Assembly: GCA_002914845.1 (NCBI GenBank)
Contig: JXTC01000019.1
Coordinates: forward strand, 91,634-155,633
From: Trema orientale
Lineage: Eukaryota; Streptophyta; Magnoliopsida; Rosales; Cannabaceae
Reading direction: 5' to 3'
Length of the DNA: 64,000 nt
The notes below the pieces were generated by a model that was not told the origin of the DNA, did not search any database, and worked only from the letters and a program-made list of their open reading frames with translations. A program made the position numbers and the translations under genes. Of the stretch, positions 35,007 through 48,240 are shown one piece after another. How positions within the stretch are numbered: position 1 is the first letter of the stretch; every line of letters begins with the position of its first letter.

Positions 35007-36480
35007 GAAACATTATATGCAAATCATATGCAATTGTCATTCAACATAAGGACAGAGGCTAGTTGTTTAGTCTTTGTACTTGCAAGATATGAGCAGCTCA
35101 CATGCAACATGGCAATGGACTCAACTGTTCAAAAAGGTAATGCTCCAAGGACTCCAGATTAAATCAGTTGTTCACTTGGTATATTGCAGAACTCTGTCTT
35201 AAAAAGAAAAAGAGAACCCTGAATCTTTAAAAAAAAAAAAGATAATTTTGTTATTTCCCTATGACACACCAACCATAAATGGGAGCAAACCACATAAATT
35301 GGTGTTCTCCAAAACATAGTGTTTGCCTTTCATATTCTAATGAGTACTCCAAAACTCAAATACGGTACACCTTGGCACAATTAGAAGCATACATATACAT
35401 ATATTATGGATAGAGAAGATAAGGATATAGATATAATATTGGATAGGTATATTGTTATGAAAAGAATCAAATGTAAAGAATTTAATTGTCCATCTTAAAT
35501 CCCAGATTCTTCCATCTTGAAAATAAAATTATACATTAAGAAGTATTATTGTAAAGGTCTAAACAAGTCCTATGAAGTTGTGTGGTAGTTGGATGCTATA
35601 ACAGAAAATGAGCCATAAACACCAAACTAAAATTTCATTGCTTGTGTTAATTTGTACAGGCCAACTAACTAGTGGTTTAAGCATAACGAAACTGCTAATA
35701 AGATTATTATACCAATTTGGCGACAAAGAAAGGCCTAAAAGAAAAACAATAGTCTAAATAAGCCTTTCACTGCATAAAATCTTCTTATGTGTATCAATGA
35801 TAAAATACAATACAGGGCCCTATATTGAAGTACTATGAACCAAAAAGTTGCATTAAACACATTTGACTATATTATTCAGAAGTTTGCTTCCTAGATTTAT
35901 TATCAACAAGAAGCTAAGAATTAACTTTAACGTAGAAGCAAAATTTCAAGTCTGTTCCTTTCCCCAATTTTTTAGCCACTCACCAAATCTAAAACTCAGG
36001 CTAAAATACAGTATCTCTATCCAACATCTTCTCAACAGTCATACTCTCATCCTATACAATTACATACACACTTCTTATAACGAAATTAGACAATTATTAG
36101 TATGCCCGAATCTGGAAGCAGTCTTCATTTTCATGGTGAAAATGGTAATGTGGTACTCATACATCATGAAAACAGGATCTAAAAGGGGCATCATAGACTT
36201 GGATTCTATAATATCATGAATATCACTATATCCTATTCATTCATATGAGTTCCTGTTCTACCACATCCCCCCCATTTCAACACTCAATTTTTCTTTTTTC
36301 TCCATCATTAACATTCCTCTAAAAATGGGAAAGGTCCTATTTGAAAAACAAAAACTTCCCAATATTTTCTCATTTACCCAATACTCAAAATGCAAAATGC
36401 AAACAGAAAAGAAAGAAAGTTCCAATTCTGGATTTAGAAAACTACTTCAATCTCAAAAGGGGTTTGACTATGATTTTCAA
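35007..36480. other. No confident gene
   Basis: Base composition is less extreme than in the flanks, but I recognise no domain or splice chain. The 118-codon frame at 35863-36219 shows no family features. Confidence 0.4.
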
Positions 36481-36481
36481 G

Positions 36482-36766
36482 TCAGACAAAGAATAAATAC
36501 ATCAGAAACCAATACAGCAGATCCACTAACTTATATAAGAACAAAGCAGCGATGAAAGCCAAACGAGATATCCAACACTGATCACGAGATAGTGTGATTG
36601 GAAGCCCAAAAAAAAAAAAAAAATCGAAGATAAAATATATATAAAAAAAATAGAACTGACCTAGATTTTCTACGTATGAAGAGGTGGGTCTATCTTCGCA
36701 GCTATAGAGATATAAGATACGGTGACGGGATAGCAAGGGAGGAGATGGAGGAGAGAAAGGGGCCAT
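36482..36766 (-). other. Possible - strand 5' exon or promoter-proximal region, unidentified
   Basis: An ATG at 36766 on the - strand opens a frame beginning MAPFSPPSPPLLSRHRILYL, which reaches a plausible donor AATCTAG|GTCAG near 36659. The T-rich tract at 36605-36625 could act as an acceptor region. No partner exons were found at 35-36.4 kb. It could be a real but unrecognised gene start or chance. Confidence 0.2.
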
Positions 36767-36839
36767 GGAGGAGTCTCTCGGTTTGAGTCTTGAGAATACA
36801 CTTGAAAAAAAGAAGTGTAAAAAAATTTAAAAGGGTGTA

Positions 36840-37275
36840 CTCAAAAAAAAATCCGAAATTTAATTGTTTTGCAATTTAAAACATGAAATTTAGACTTTGT
36901 ATAATATCATGAGATTAAGAATTCTTGTAAATTAATATATTGGACTGACCTTTTTACCAATTTTAGTAACAAAAAATAATAATATGCTTTATTAAAACTA
37001 TATTAATCCTTATTATTCTATGACCAATTTTAATAAAAAAAATAGTAATATTCTTCATTAAAACTATATTAGGTTAATTTTCAAAAAGTCTTAAAACTAA
37101 TAATGTTAACCTAATATAGTTTTAATTCTTCACTAAAAATATATTAGGTTAACATTATTCAAAAAGTCAACTTAGGTTAATTTTTAGAAATTCTTAATCT
37201 CAAGATATTATTTTGCACAGTCGAAATTTCAGGATTTAAATTACAGAACACTTAAATTTCAGGATATTTTTTTGT
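36840..37275. mobile_element. Fold-back element (family also at 52150-53010)
   Basis: The left arm (ATTTAATTGTTTTGCAATTT ... ATGAAATTTAGACTTTGTAT ... GAGATTAAGAATTC) pairs with the right arm (ATTCTTAATCTCAAGATATT ... GTCGAAATTTCAGGATTTAA). The arms are about 80 bp. The centre has TTTTAGTAACAAAAAATAAT and two copies of an ATATTAGGTTAA phrase. Arms and centre are shared with the element at 52150. Confidence 0.65.
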
Positions 37276-37835
37276 AATTTACCTAATTTTAAAAGTGAAA
37301 AAATGATGTTTTAAAAATTTTAATGAAAATTTAAAAAACCAGAAAGCAAAAATGCTTTCAGTGAACGTGCTTATTTCTTTTTTATTTATTTTTTCATATT
37401 TCTAATTAAATAAGAGTAATAGCACCATATTATGTGTCTGGCTAATTATATTTATATATCAAGTGGACTCATATAGGACCTAATTTATTATTTAAAATCA
37501 TCAGTAACAAATTGACACGTCGTTGTAGTACTGGGCACTGCCCCATAGCGTTGCTCATTAAAAAGAACATAAAACTATTTTTTGTAATCATTACCAAACA
37601 CGCCTTTATGGATAGTTTGATTTAGTTTTGTCAAAACATTTTTTTTAATGTTTTTTATATATTTTCTATTTTAGGGGATACTTCTTTTTTTTGTTTTTAA
37701 CTTAAAATATATAAAACTCTATTTATATGAATTAATTAAAAATTGCTACTATCCAAATACTATATGACATAATTATCTTTAAAATAAAAAAAAATAAAAA
37801 TAAAAAAACCACATCTCGTACCTAGTTTTCATTGT
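37276..37835. other. Gene-free AT-rich DNA
   Basis: No exon or clear repeat border. Confidence 0.5.
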
Positions 37836-38045
37836 TGGAACCATATTAGAAATACTTCTGAGCAATTTTTGAGACAGAGGTGAAGTGAGAAGGATCCTGA
37901 TCTTTTACCTCTTCAATAGCTCCAACCTAGAGGCTCGACCTACAGGAGATGCGGAGATACACAGTGGCAGCCAAGGGCCTGGTTAACGCAAATACCCATT
38001 CTGAGATTCGAACTTAGGATGGATAGTAGAGTGATTCCAAGTAGG
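37836..38045 (-). repeat. Possible tRNA-derived SINE remnant
   Basis: On the - strand a box B-like GTTCGAATCTC (38009-38019) lies in a GC-richer 200-bp patch within AT-rich DNA. A convincing box A and target duplication were not found. Confidence 0.3.
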
Positions 38046-39959
38046 ACATTATATATATATAAATACTCTCAAATACAAGTTTTTGTCCACCTAGGTCTTA
38101 GTCATCACTTCGTGAACTCATAGATTATTGATCTCTAAAAAGGGATATTTGATATGGGATAATCTTAGGATGGGAACAGGAATCTGTAGAATTACGTGAC
38201 TCTATTTAGTTCACCTATTTGAATATGTGTTTTAATTAGAAATTGTGGAATGAGTAACAATTAGAATGTGAGATATTTGAAGTGAAATAAAGTACAATAG
38301 ATTGTAATTAGAATGGGAGATATTAGAATCGACTATTTAAAAATACTTCTTAGTCTTTACTATCATTTCAAGACTCAAAAAACTCATTCCAGTAGTAGAT
38401 GTGATTGATAGACCATTTGAATGGAAAAACTGAATTGTTGAAACAAATACCTATTTTAAAAGACCATTTGAATAGAAAAACTGTAATTATTGAAATAAAC
38501 ATTCATTCCAATGGCTTTTCTATTTGAATGGAATAGAATAGGTAAAATAAACGGGGCATGTTGAGGATTTTTCCTAGGAAAGTTAATTTTACGTGGTTCA
38601 CTTTCCCCAAAATGGGGGTAATTTGAAACTCTTCCATTCCAAAGGGTTGGATTTCATATGCCTAAGAAAGTCAACTCATCTTTTATCAAGAATAGTACAA
38701 CAGCATCAATGACTAATACCATTGACAAAGATGTTGGTGCCTTCGATTACCTTTACCAACAATTATTGTTGATATCATGCAGACACCCATTCATATATCC
38801 TTTTCAATTGTAGATTTTCTCGTTTGAAATTTTCATTTTCAATTTTGTCTCTAATTATGAAGGAAAATGCTCGGTGACTTTTCACATTGAAATCAACAGT
38901 CAGTTATATACATATATATAGGCCAAGGATACAGTCCCTCATAGTTAGTTTTAGGGAATGGTCATTCACTATTAATCTCGCTTGAAGGTAATAATAGAAA
39001 ATGAAAAAGCATGAGTTAATTTTTATCCAATAGTTGTAAACAGTCATGAGGCCAAAAATTGCAACTGACTGGGGAGGGTTTTTTATTATTTTATTATTTT
39101 TTTTTATCGGTGAGGAGATTGCTACATAAAAAAATATATATATTCATCCATAGAAAAAGAAAAAAAAATGCTTCAAATTCTCTCTCGAAAAAAAAACAAA
39201 AAAATAAAAAAAAAACAATTGTTCCCCTAAATTCTTCCCCAAATTCTTTGACCAAATCTTTAAAAAAATCTACAATAGATCGAACGATTAATCCATTCAT
39301 TGAAAAAAAAAAAAAAAAAGAGAAGACAAATGACGAACGATGAAACCTATGAGATAAATGAATAGTGCACAATTTGCTAATATGATAAAATTATCAAGTG
39401 TTAAACATGTGACAACATAATTTAATTATGATTTAACATGATCATTAATCATTATTAATAAAAAATTAATCGGTAATTCTTTGAATATTTTTTAAGTTAT
39501 GTTCATATTCTTTCTACAAAAATATTACTCTATTGAGCCTTATTTTATTATCTAAACAAGGTTCTTATATTAAATATCAATATTACATATCCTTCACCTT
39601 TTATACGGTTGATTAGTCACCCAATTTTATATTGTGAGACTATAGCCTAGCCCTAAATATATACATATATATATGTGTGAGATTTCGATTGATAATTTAA
39701 TTTTGACTAATCATATGGGGCACCTTATAGTGCTCAATAACACATGAGATATCAGTTTTTTTACTAGAAAATAGAATGACACTTTAGGTAGGATGTTGTA
39801 TGGACCAATATGTTAACTATTAATGGGATAATATCACTTTTGTACCTTATATTTTGACACTTTGTTCAGTTTGTGCCTTGTGTTTTAGTTATTATCGATA
39901 TTGACCTTTAAATTTGAAATCTATTACAAATTTATACTTTGACACCAATTTAGAGTAAT

Positions 39960-40085
39960 TAATTTACCAAGATGATTTAATAAATTTATTCTGGGATCAG
40001 TTAATAAACTTATTCCCGGATTAGTTTTTATATGGTTTATTATTTTGGGATTAGTTAATAAACTTATTCCCGGATTAATTTTTAT
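39960..40085. repeat. Short direct repeats (TTAATAAACTTATTCCCGGA)
   Basis: Three imperfect copies of TTAATAAA(C/T)TTATTC(C/T) with a GATTAG/GATCAG link occur in unit 1; two occur in unit 2 (44550-44600). Confidence 0.75.
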
Positions 40086-40094
40086 ACGGTTTAT

Positions 40095-41375
40095 ATGGAG
40101 TCTTGAAGGCAAAGCCTAGAGTACTATGGTGCCATTTCTTAGTACTATGGTGTTTAGAAGAGGAAGCTTAGAAGAAGAGGCTAAGAAGAAGAAAGCAGGA
40201 AAATTTGGGCAGAACCAAGGCATCCCGGTGCCACTCTTAGAGCGCCGCGGTGCCGTACCAGAAATGAACTGGCACAATGGCACCGTGGCACCACTGTCTT
40301 GCAGCATCTATACTTCGAACGAGCGCCGCGATGCTTGTTGTGTGGCACTACGGACCTCTTGGCCTGTCACATCAGTATTTTTATACTCTTTTCTTATCTC
40401 TTTTGATACTCTAGCCACTGTAGGACTATATAGAACGAATCTCAAGATAGATCTGGGGACTTTTTGAGCCTGAAAAGGGTGGGGTACAAAAGAGAAATCA
40501 AGGGAAGATCAAGAAGGAAGGAGGAAGACAACTTTGGGGATTCTCATCAAATCAATAGAGTTCTTCCTTTTCTTTTCTTTATGATGTCAACAATTTTTAG
40601 TTTATTTTTATTTATTTCAACTATGAACTAATTTTGTATCTAGAGGATTGATATAAGCCTTACTTGCACCTATATCTTGATTCCAATGAATTTTCTATGA
40701 TATTTCTCATAATTTGTTTATGTTATTTTATTATTGATGCTTTCAATCAATGTGCCTCTAATTAAATGAATGGGTATCTTGAAATTGACACTTAAGAAAG
40801 AGATTTCTAGATTTTAGACCAAAGATAACGCAATATAATTCAATAAAACCTAGAGAGTTTATGAAGCATATCTTAATAGAACCTTGAGCCTAATGAATTC
40901 TTTTTTATCTTGATTTTGATTAGAGATACTGAGATTGGGAATTAGGGATAGTATCTATTTAGTACTTGAGAGAGTGGGTAGGTACAATTTAGGTTCTAGC
41001 TTACAAACCAATAGAAATTGAATAGAAATTAAGTGGAATTGAAAGGCATAGGGAATAGTTTGGTGAAATCAACTCTCTAGGCTAATTAACTTTAGTTTCT
41101 TCCTTAATTAGTACCTTGTGGCTGTTTAATTTCATTTATGTCTTTTAGTATTTATTATTTTCTTTATTTTTGATTAATTGTTTAATTGCTATTTATATTT
41201 ATTTATTTTCTTTATTATCCCTTTTAATTGAAATTGTGTTACCTTAAATAAAATTAAGTCACAAACATCATAGTAATTAAATAACAATCCATGTGGTACG
41301 ACAACCCACTTTCCACTTTATTACTTATTGTGACATCGTTCATTTGCGATTATTCACTTTGTGCACATATTAAAT
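40095..41375 (+). mobile_element. Ty3/Gypsy LTR-like sequence (solo, 5'-truncated), unit 1
   Basis: It contains the GC-rich GAGCGCCGCGGTGCCG patch, a TATA-like ACTATATAGAACG (40427), GAAGATCAAGAAGGAAGGAGG and a long T-rich U5. It ends around TTCATTTGCGATTATTCACT, then TTGTGCACAT. This succession is typical of plant Athila/Tat-type LTRs, from general knowledge. There is no internal coding region. The first part of the LTR, present in unit 2, is missing. Confidence 0.5.
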
Positions 41376-42549
41376 CATATTACATATTGCACAAAGCAAT
41401 GCACATTATTTACAAACTCACGTTTTATAAAAGTTTGGGTTCTGTTCTGATTTGTATATGCTTACTCTAGAGGTTATCTTTTGTACGCTTGTTCTAATTT
41501 GATTTGCATTCTTAAAGTGGTACAAGAGAAAGATGAGTAAAGAAGATAAATATTGCTGGGAAATTGAGGAAGAGAGAGGAGAAAGATGGGGTGCCTTCAT
41601 TTTTTTTTAAAAAAATTAAATTGTCATTTTTAGTCCTTTTTTTATATTAAATGGTGTCTTTAGTCCAAGTAGAGGTGCATATATAATATAAAGTGTCTTT
41701 AGTCCAAGTAGAGGTGCATATATAATCCCCTAGAAATATTCATGATATCGTTCCAACTTAAAAAAAAGAAAAAAAAAATTTACGTACTGAATTTGTGGTT
41801 AAATTGTATTTGGTTCTTATGAAAATTTGGCAATTGAGTCTAATTACAAATCGTAGCTGATAGATACTCGTGGTCACTCTTTGGATGGAAATAAATTATT
41901 ATGTACGCAATTTTAGAAAAGCAATAATGACCTTTACTAAAGAAGAAAAAAAAAAAAAAAGCGGTTACATTTGCCTAAGAAGTTTCGGTATCTGAATTAA
42001 CAAATCCGATTACAAATCCCAATCGATAATAGCAATCATTTCTTTTTTTTTTTTTTTAAAAGAAAGAAATATATTATAATCAAATATATATGCAATCTTT
42101 CATTTTAATTTTTTTATTAAAAATTATAATATCCAATTTTTAAAAACTTCCGATTCCTTTATCAACTCAAAATCTCATTTTACTAAAGTTAAACAAAAAT
42201 ATCTTTTTATTTAATGTTTGATTAAATGAATATTACTGAAAAATCAAACGAATAAAAAAAAAGTTAATGTATAAAAATATCAAGAAAAGAATTTCCACTA
42301 GGAGTCTAGGAGAAGGGTAACGAAGTCGCATTAGGTTCTTTAACTCTTAAAAATACGAAATATAAGCCTTTAAGCCCTCATCAGTTTCATGTATCCTAAC
42401 AATGGAAAACCTATTTGAATGTGTGTATTTAAATAAAAATTATGGAATGAGTTACAATTAGAATGTAAGATATTTGAAGTGAAATAAAGTATAATAGGTT
42501 GTAATTAGAATGGGAGACATTAGAGTGGACTATTAAAAAATACCTCTTA

Positions 42550-42924
42550 TGGCATGTTTGGTATAGGAGAATGAACTTGGGAATGGAATCATCATTCCTA
42601 TTTCATTGTTTGCTTTGACATTGAACAAAGGAATAATGATTCCTATGGAATCAAAGTTCCATTATTTGATGGAATTGTAATTCTATCCAAAAAACTATGG
42701 AATCACCTTTCCACTATTTTATCCATATTTTGGAAATATTATTTTTCTTTTTTGCCCTACTAGGATATCTAAAAGTAAGGACATTTTGGTCAAGATAGTA
42801 CTTATTCCATTCCATTCTACTAAATCAACCAAACAATGAAATATCATTTCTATTCCCATTCCAATTCCACTTTATTACAATTTCCATTACCATTCCTATT
42901 CCATTCCACCAACCAAACATGACC
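42550..42924. mobile_element. MITE with TTA target duplication and an empty site in unit 1
   Basis: The ends are GGCATGTTTGGT and ACCAAACATGACC, and TTA flanks it (42547-42549 and 42925-42927). The corresponding place in unit 1 (about 38356-38360, CTTCTTAGTCTTT) lacks it. The termini and TTA duplication suggest PIF/Harbinger. GGAATGG words recur inside. Confidence 0.8.
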
Positions 42925-43478
42925 TTAGGTTTTATTCTCATTCCAAGACTCAAAAAACTCATTCTAGTAGTTGATGTGATTGATAGACCATTTGAATGGA
43001 AAAACTGAATTGTTGAAATAAACACCTATTCTAAAAGACCATTTGAATGGAAAAACTGTAATTGTTGAAATAAACATTCATTCTAATGGGTTTTCTATTT
43101 GAATGGAATAGAATAGGTGAAACAAACAAGGCATGTTGAGGGTTTTGCCTAGGAAAGTTAATTTCACGTGGTTCACTTTCCCCAAAATAGAGGTAATTTG
43201 AAATTCTTTCATTCCAAAGGAGTAGATTTCATATGCCTAAGAAAGTCAACTTATCTTTTATCAAGAATAGTACAACAGCATCAATGACTAATACCATTGA
43301 CGAAGATGTTGGCGCATTCGATTACCTTCACCAACAATTATTGTTGATATCATGCAGACACCCATTCGTATAACCTTTTCACTTGTAGATTTTCTCATTT
43401 GAAATTTTTATTTTCAATTTTGTCTCTAATTATAAAGGAAAATGCTCAGTGACTTTTCAGATTGAAATCAACAACTAG

Positions 43479-43481
<3 letters not shown>

Positions 43482-43517
<36 letters not shown>
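43482..43517. repeat. (TA)n microsatellite
   Basis: An uninterrupted TA run of about 36 bp, much longer than the matching place in unit 1 (38905-38918). Confidence 0.9.
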
Positions 43518-43519
<2 letters not shown>

Positions 43520-44989
43520 CCAAGGATACAGTCCCTTATAGTTAGTTTTAGGGACTGGTCACTCACTATTAATCTCACTATCAATGGTAATAATAGAAAA
43601 TGAAAAAGTATGAGTTAATTTTTATCCAATAGTTATAAACAGACATGATGCTAAAAATTGTAACCGACTGAGGAGGGTTTTTTATTTATTTTTTTATTTT
43701 TTTATCGGTGAGGAATTTGCTACATAAAAAAAATATATTCATCCATAGAAAAGGAAAAATATGCTTCGAATTCTCTCTAAAAAAAAAAACAATTGTACCC
43801 CTAAATTCTTCCCCAAATTCTTTGACCAAATCTTTAAAAAAGTCTACAATAGATCGAACGATTAACCTATTCACTAAAAAAAAAAAAAAAAAAAAGACAA
43901 ACAACGAACAATGAAATCTATGAGATAAATGAATGGTGCACAAGTTGCTAATATGATAAAATTATCAAGTGTTAAATATGTGACAATATTATTTAATTAT
44001 GATTTAATATGATCGTTAATCCTTCTTAATAAAAAATTAATGGGCAATTCTTTGAATATTTTTTAAGTTATGTTGTATTCTTTCTACAAAAATATTATTC
44101 TATTGAGCCTTATTTCATTACCTAAACAAGGTTTTTATGTTAAATACTAATATTACATATCCTTTACTTTTTATACGGTTGACTAGTCACCCAATTTTAT
44201 ATTGTGAGACTATAGCCTAGCCCTATATATATATAGATATATATATGTGTGAGATTTCGATTGATAATTTAATTTTGACTAATTATATGGGGCACCTTAT
44301 AGTGCTTAATAATATATGAGATGTCAGTTTTTTTAACTAAAAAATAGAATGACACTTTAGGTAGGATATTGTATGGGACCAATGTATTAATTATTAATGG
44401 GATAATATCACTTTTGTACCTTATATTTTGACACTTTGTTCAGTTTGTGCCTTGTGCTTTAGTTATTATCGATATTGACTTTTAGATTTGAAATCTATTA
44501 CAAATTTATACTTTGACACCAATTTAGAGTAATTAATTTACCAAGATGATTTAATAAACTTATTCTGGGATCAGTTAATAAATTTATTCCCGGATTAGTT
44601 TTTATATGGCTTATTTTCAATTTTTTGTAAACGGTATCTTGATCAATTAACTGCTCTGAATTAATTTTTTTAAAAAAATTTAATAATAGTAATGGTCCCT
44701 GAATTATGTTCATTGTACCACTTTGGCTTATGAATTTTCAATTTACATAAATGAAATCTGAATTATGTAATTGTTACAATAATGGCCCATTTGTCATAAA
44801 CCATTTATTTTTGAACAGAAAATAGTCATAAACAAAGCGTATAATTGGATATTATTTACTTATATCAGTTAAATCTTATTCTCAATTATAGTTACCAAAT
44901 TGTATGCTTTGCAGATGACTCATTTCTATTAAAAATTTAACAATTTATGAAAAAATAGTCATTGCTATAACAATTGCATAAATCCTAGA

Positions 44990-45300
44990 AGAGAAATTTA
45001 TGTGGATGGCCAATATTTTAAATTTGATTAAGTAGATGTCTATTTTTTAAATTTTATAACTAAATGTCCAAGTTTGTATATTTTTACACTTGGTAGATAA
45101 ACATATTTACTAATTTTAGTTACTCTACTGAAATTTATTAGGTATATACTTTTTTATACTTGGTATATAAAGTTTTATACTTGGTATATAAACATATATA
45201 CCGGATATTTTGTTATAACATTTGACAAAGGAATATTTACTTAAATTGGACCCAAAATTTGGTCATATTTCTATATGGCCCATCTTAGTAACCTATTATG
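44990..45300. repeat. Dispersed repeat, about 300 bp (copy 2, inverted)
   Basis: From GTGGATGGCCAATATTTTAA to GGTCATATTTCTATATGG it is the reverse complement, with divergence, of 14480-14775. It is non-coding. Confidence 0.65.
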
Positions 45301-45483
45301 TAAGTTGAAAATTTGGAGTCTCATTCTTGACTATAGTCTACCGTTACCAAACTGTATATTTTATAATGACTTATTTTTATTAAATATTTAATAATTTATG
45401 ACAAAATGATCATTATTGCAATAATTACATAATTTAATAGACATTATTGTATAAATTTTTTTAAAAAAAAAAACAATGGATTA

Positions 45484-46135
45484 GAGTATTGAGGAAAACA
45501 CGAATAAAAAAGAAAAAGATTAAAAACCACAACACGTCTTAGCAAGAATAAAAAAAATACACCTTTTCATTTATATTAATTAAAATCTTCAATTTGTATT
45601 ATACAATTAAATTGCATATCCGCCAAAATCGAAATTTGATTGGGTAGAAAAAGACATTACTATTAACCAATGATCAAAATTTGATTGTATAAGTTAAATT
45701 CAAGAATCAAAGTAGTATAACTAATCAAGGATCATTATTATTATTAACCAAGGAAAAAAAAAAAGTTGCAAAGTCACACTCCTCAAATTAATGGAGAAGT
45801 AGAGTTGGATTTTTTAAAAGAGATAAAATAGCATTGTCGAGATCGAGGCGTGACCGTTTTCCCTATTTTTTAACTTCTATTTTTCACTTTGATTATTTTC
45901 AATAATTTAAAATCCTTTTGTCACAATAACTCATTATGTTTCGTGAGTTTAAAAATTAAAAATATATTTTTCTACCCAATCAAATTTCGATTTTGGCGGC
46001 TATGCAATTTAATTATATAATAGAAATTAAAGATTTTAATTAACATAAATGAAAAGGTGCATTTTATTTTTTTTTGCTAAGACGTGTTGTGTTTTTTAAT
46101 CTTTTTCTTTTTTATTGTTGTTTTCCTCAATACTC
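45484..46135. mobile_element. Element with about 170-bp inverted repeats (MULE-like)
   Basis: The left arm 45484-45651 starts GAGTATTGAGGAAAACA and the right arm 45967-46135 is its reverse complement, ending TTTTCCTCAATACTC. Arms include ACACGTCTTAGCAA and GCATATCCGCCAAAATCG and are highly similar. The roughly 315-bp centre is non-coding. Long terminal inverted repeats suggest a Mutator-type non-autonomous element. No 9-bp duplication could be confirmed. Confidence 0.7.
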
Positions 46136-48240
46136 AAAATTTTTTTTTTTTCTTTTTTGTTAATCACTTGATTTTCACTTCATCAACATCATTTACCATT
46201 TTCATCATATTTTTTTTTGTTTGGAAAACTATTGGAGCTCCAGAGCCCCAGAAACTCCATATGGTAGGAAGCCAAAAATCAAGCAACCTTCAAAATCAAC
46301 ATTTCAAGAAGCTAAAACATAAAAAAGGAAAAAGAGAAAGAACAGTAGAAAGTGATTCCACCGACCTTATCAAGCATTGTCCAATTATATTCAAATCTCT
46401 TCCCCTCTTGCATGTTCTGTTTGTCCACATTCTACTTGGCTTTGCTGCATCTTAATTGCTAACAATGCCAAACGGCTGAAGGGTCCTCACAAATTAGTTA
46501 CCAAATTCTGTATTCGTAGCCTCTTTTAGGGAAATTCTAGGTTAAATAGAGTCTATAATACAATAGAAACTGCACGAAAAGAGCATATATATATGTATAT
46601 ATACATGTATATACATCTCTCTTCAAACCATATAAGTATCTTGTCGAAGCCAAACCATGAATAACAAAACTGCCTAACCCCATAATGAATGTAATTCTGT
46701 AATTATGGATCGAACTAATTCTTTTCAACTTTTAATCGTGGATTATAAATAAAACACGCTATGACTAATGTTAGTCATGTGGATTTGTAAATGAATGGTA
46801 TGAATCATGAGCATAAAGGTTGTGTTGTTCCGCTTATATTATATATCGTTGTTCTACATGACTTGGTGTTGTTTTTACAAAATAGTTGTTAACTTAATCT
46901 GTCGTTCCAATAATTGCCGCTCCAAGCTCTTACGTTTTTTGAAATTGTTGCTTTGAACTGTTGTCTTTATAGTTAAAATAGTTGCTTTCTATATGCTGTG
47001 AATAATGCTAAAGTTGTCACTTTTTTAATGTCACTTGTTTTAATATTTGAATTATCATTATTCAATTAGTGAATTATTATCCACTAAAATTCGAACTCAT
47101 AACTTAGTTGGTGGATTAATTATAACTTCCCACAAATAAATTTAGTAATGATAACAACTTCTATGCCACCATACCATTATGAGATCATGGTTGTACATGA
47201 CATTTTTCATTTTTTAAAGAGTGGTTTTTTTTTTTTTTTTTGTTTTCCAGAGAAGGTCGTTAAGTGAAAAAATAAAAAATAAAGTAAATGTTCCTTGGGT
47301 TTTAACAAACTACACACTACTTTATTTTTTTGGAAATACCAAAGACATGCATCTCCTAAGTTTTGTAAATTAGGTCAAAAGTATCCTTTGACCAATTTTG
47401 TTAATTATATATTCATGAAAAAATAGTCTTGTATTATTCAGACAGCTAAAATATATATTTTCATAAGCATTTTAAATTTTTTTGACGGGATAAGAAATTT
47501 AAATTTTAATTTTAAAAGAAAACAAAATTAGAAATATAAAAATTTTTAAAAATGTTTTAAGAGATAAATCATCTAATAATTACAAAAAAATAAAAACAAA
47601 AAGAGAAGTGTTTGCTTACAAATTTTGTGATATCAAGAAAAAATTCAGTAAGGGCTTTCCTGGCATTTAGAAAAAATTGGTGAACAAAAAATACTTGCTT
47701 CTGACCATTAGTTTGTAGAACTCGGAGGCTATTTTCAACCTTTGGAAGACTAAAGGATAAATTGAGTAATAGAGATATGGGTAGTTATATTTGCCCCCCT
47801 TATTATTATTAAGAAACCTCAACAATAAGTAAAAAGACAAAAATAGATAACATATTAAAAGTCAAGATAAAAGCACCCTATATACACTCTCAAACTTTCT
47901 TCATTGCACATCCCTCAAAATAAAAAATTAATAATGGCAGATTCTAATTCTTATGATGAAAAGAATGAATCAATATTAAAAAGAACAACCATAGAAATGG
48001 AGAAATAAACAAGAACCATGAAATGAACAAGAACCATTGGAAGATATAGCAATACAAAAAAGAAAAATATAAAGAAAAAACAAAAACAAAAAGTCCTTCA
48101 AAATTACCCAAAAAAAAAAAGGAAAAAAAAAAACCATCATAATATATGTAGGAACTACAATTTTGATTTCGTATCAAAAGAATAGTTACTTTATTTCATC
48201 ATGAAATAAAAGACTAAAATCGTATATAAAACATTCTACT
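46136..48240. other. Gene-free AT-rich DNA
   Basis: The 123-codon frame at 46084-46455 begins in low-complexity sequence and has no recognisable domain. I see nothing else supported. Confidence 0.45.

Larger units (their letters stand above)
38217..42412. repeat. Tandem segmental duplication, unit 1
   Basis: The sequence from ATTTGAATATGTG (38217) to ATGGAAAACCT (ending about 42412) recurs in the same order and orientation from 42413 onward. Unit 1 ends at the first codons of an F-box gene, and unit 2 continues into the whole gene. Similarity by eye is roughly 90-95%. Unit 1 lacks the 3.7-kb block of unit 2 and has a private tandem copy of GTGTCTTTAGTCCAAGTAGA near 41650-41705. Confidence 0.88.

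Noticed and set aside
36482-36766. A novel membrane-protein gene on the - strand
   Set aside because: One exon-like frame with a possible donor but no partner exons or recognisable family. Listed only as an unidentified region.
26396-37620. AAAAACAAAAATGTGTCTGG near 26405 and TTACCAAACACGCC near 37592 as ends of one very large element
   Set aside because: The match is short and imperfect and the candidate would span unrelated features. No target duplication is visible.
39059-39372. Lys-rich + frame and Phe-rich - frame, with counterparts at 43686-43943
   Set aside because: They are translations of A/T homopolymer-rich sequence in the duplicated unit, and the frames change between the copies.
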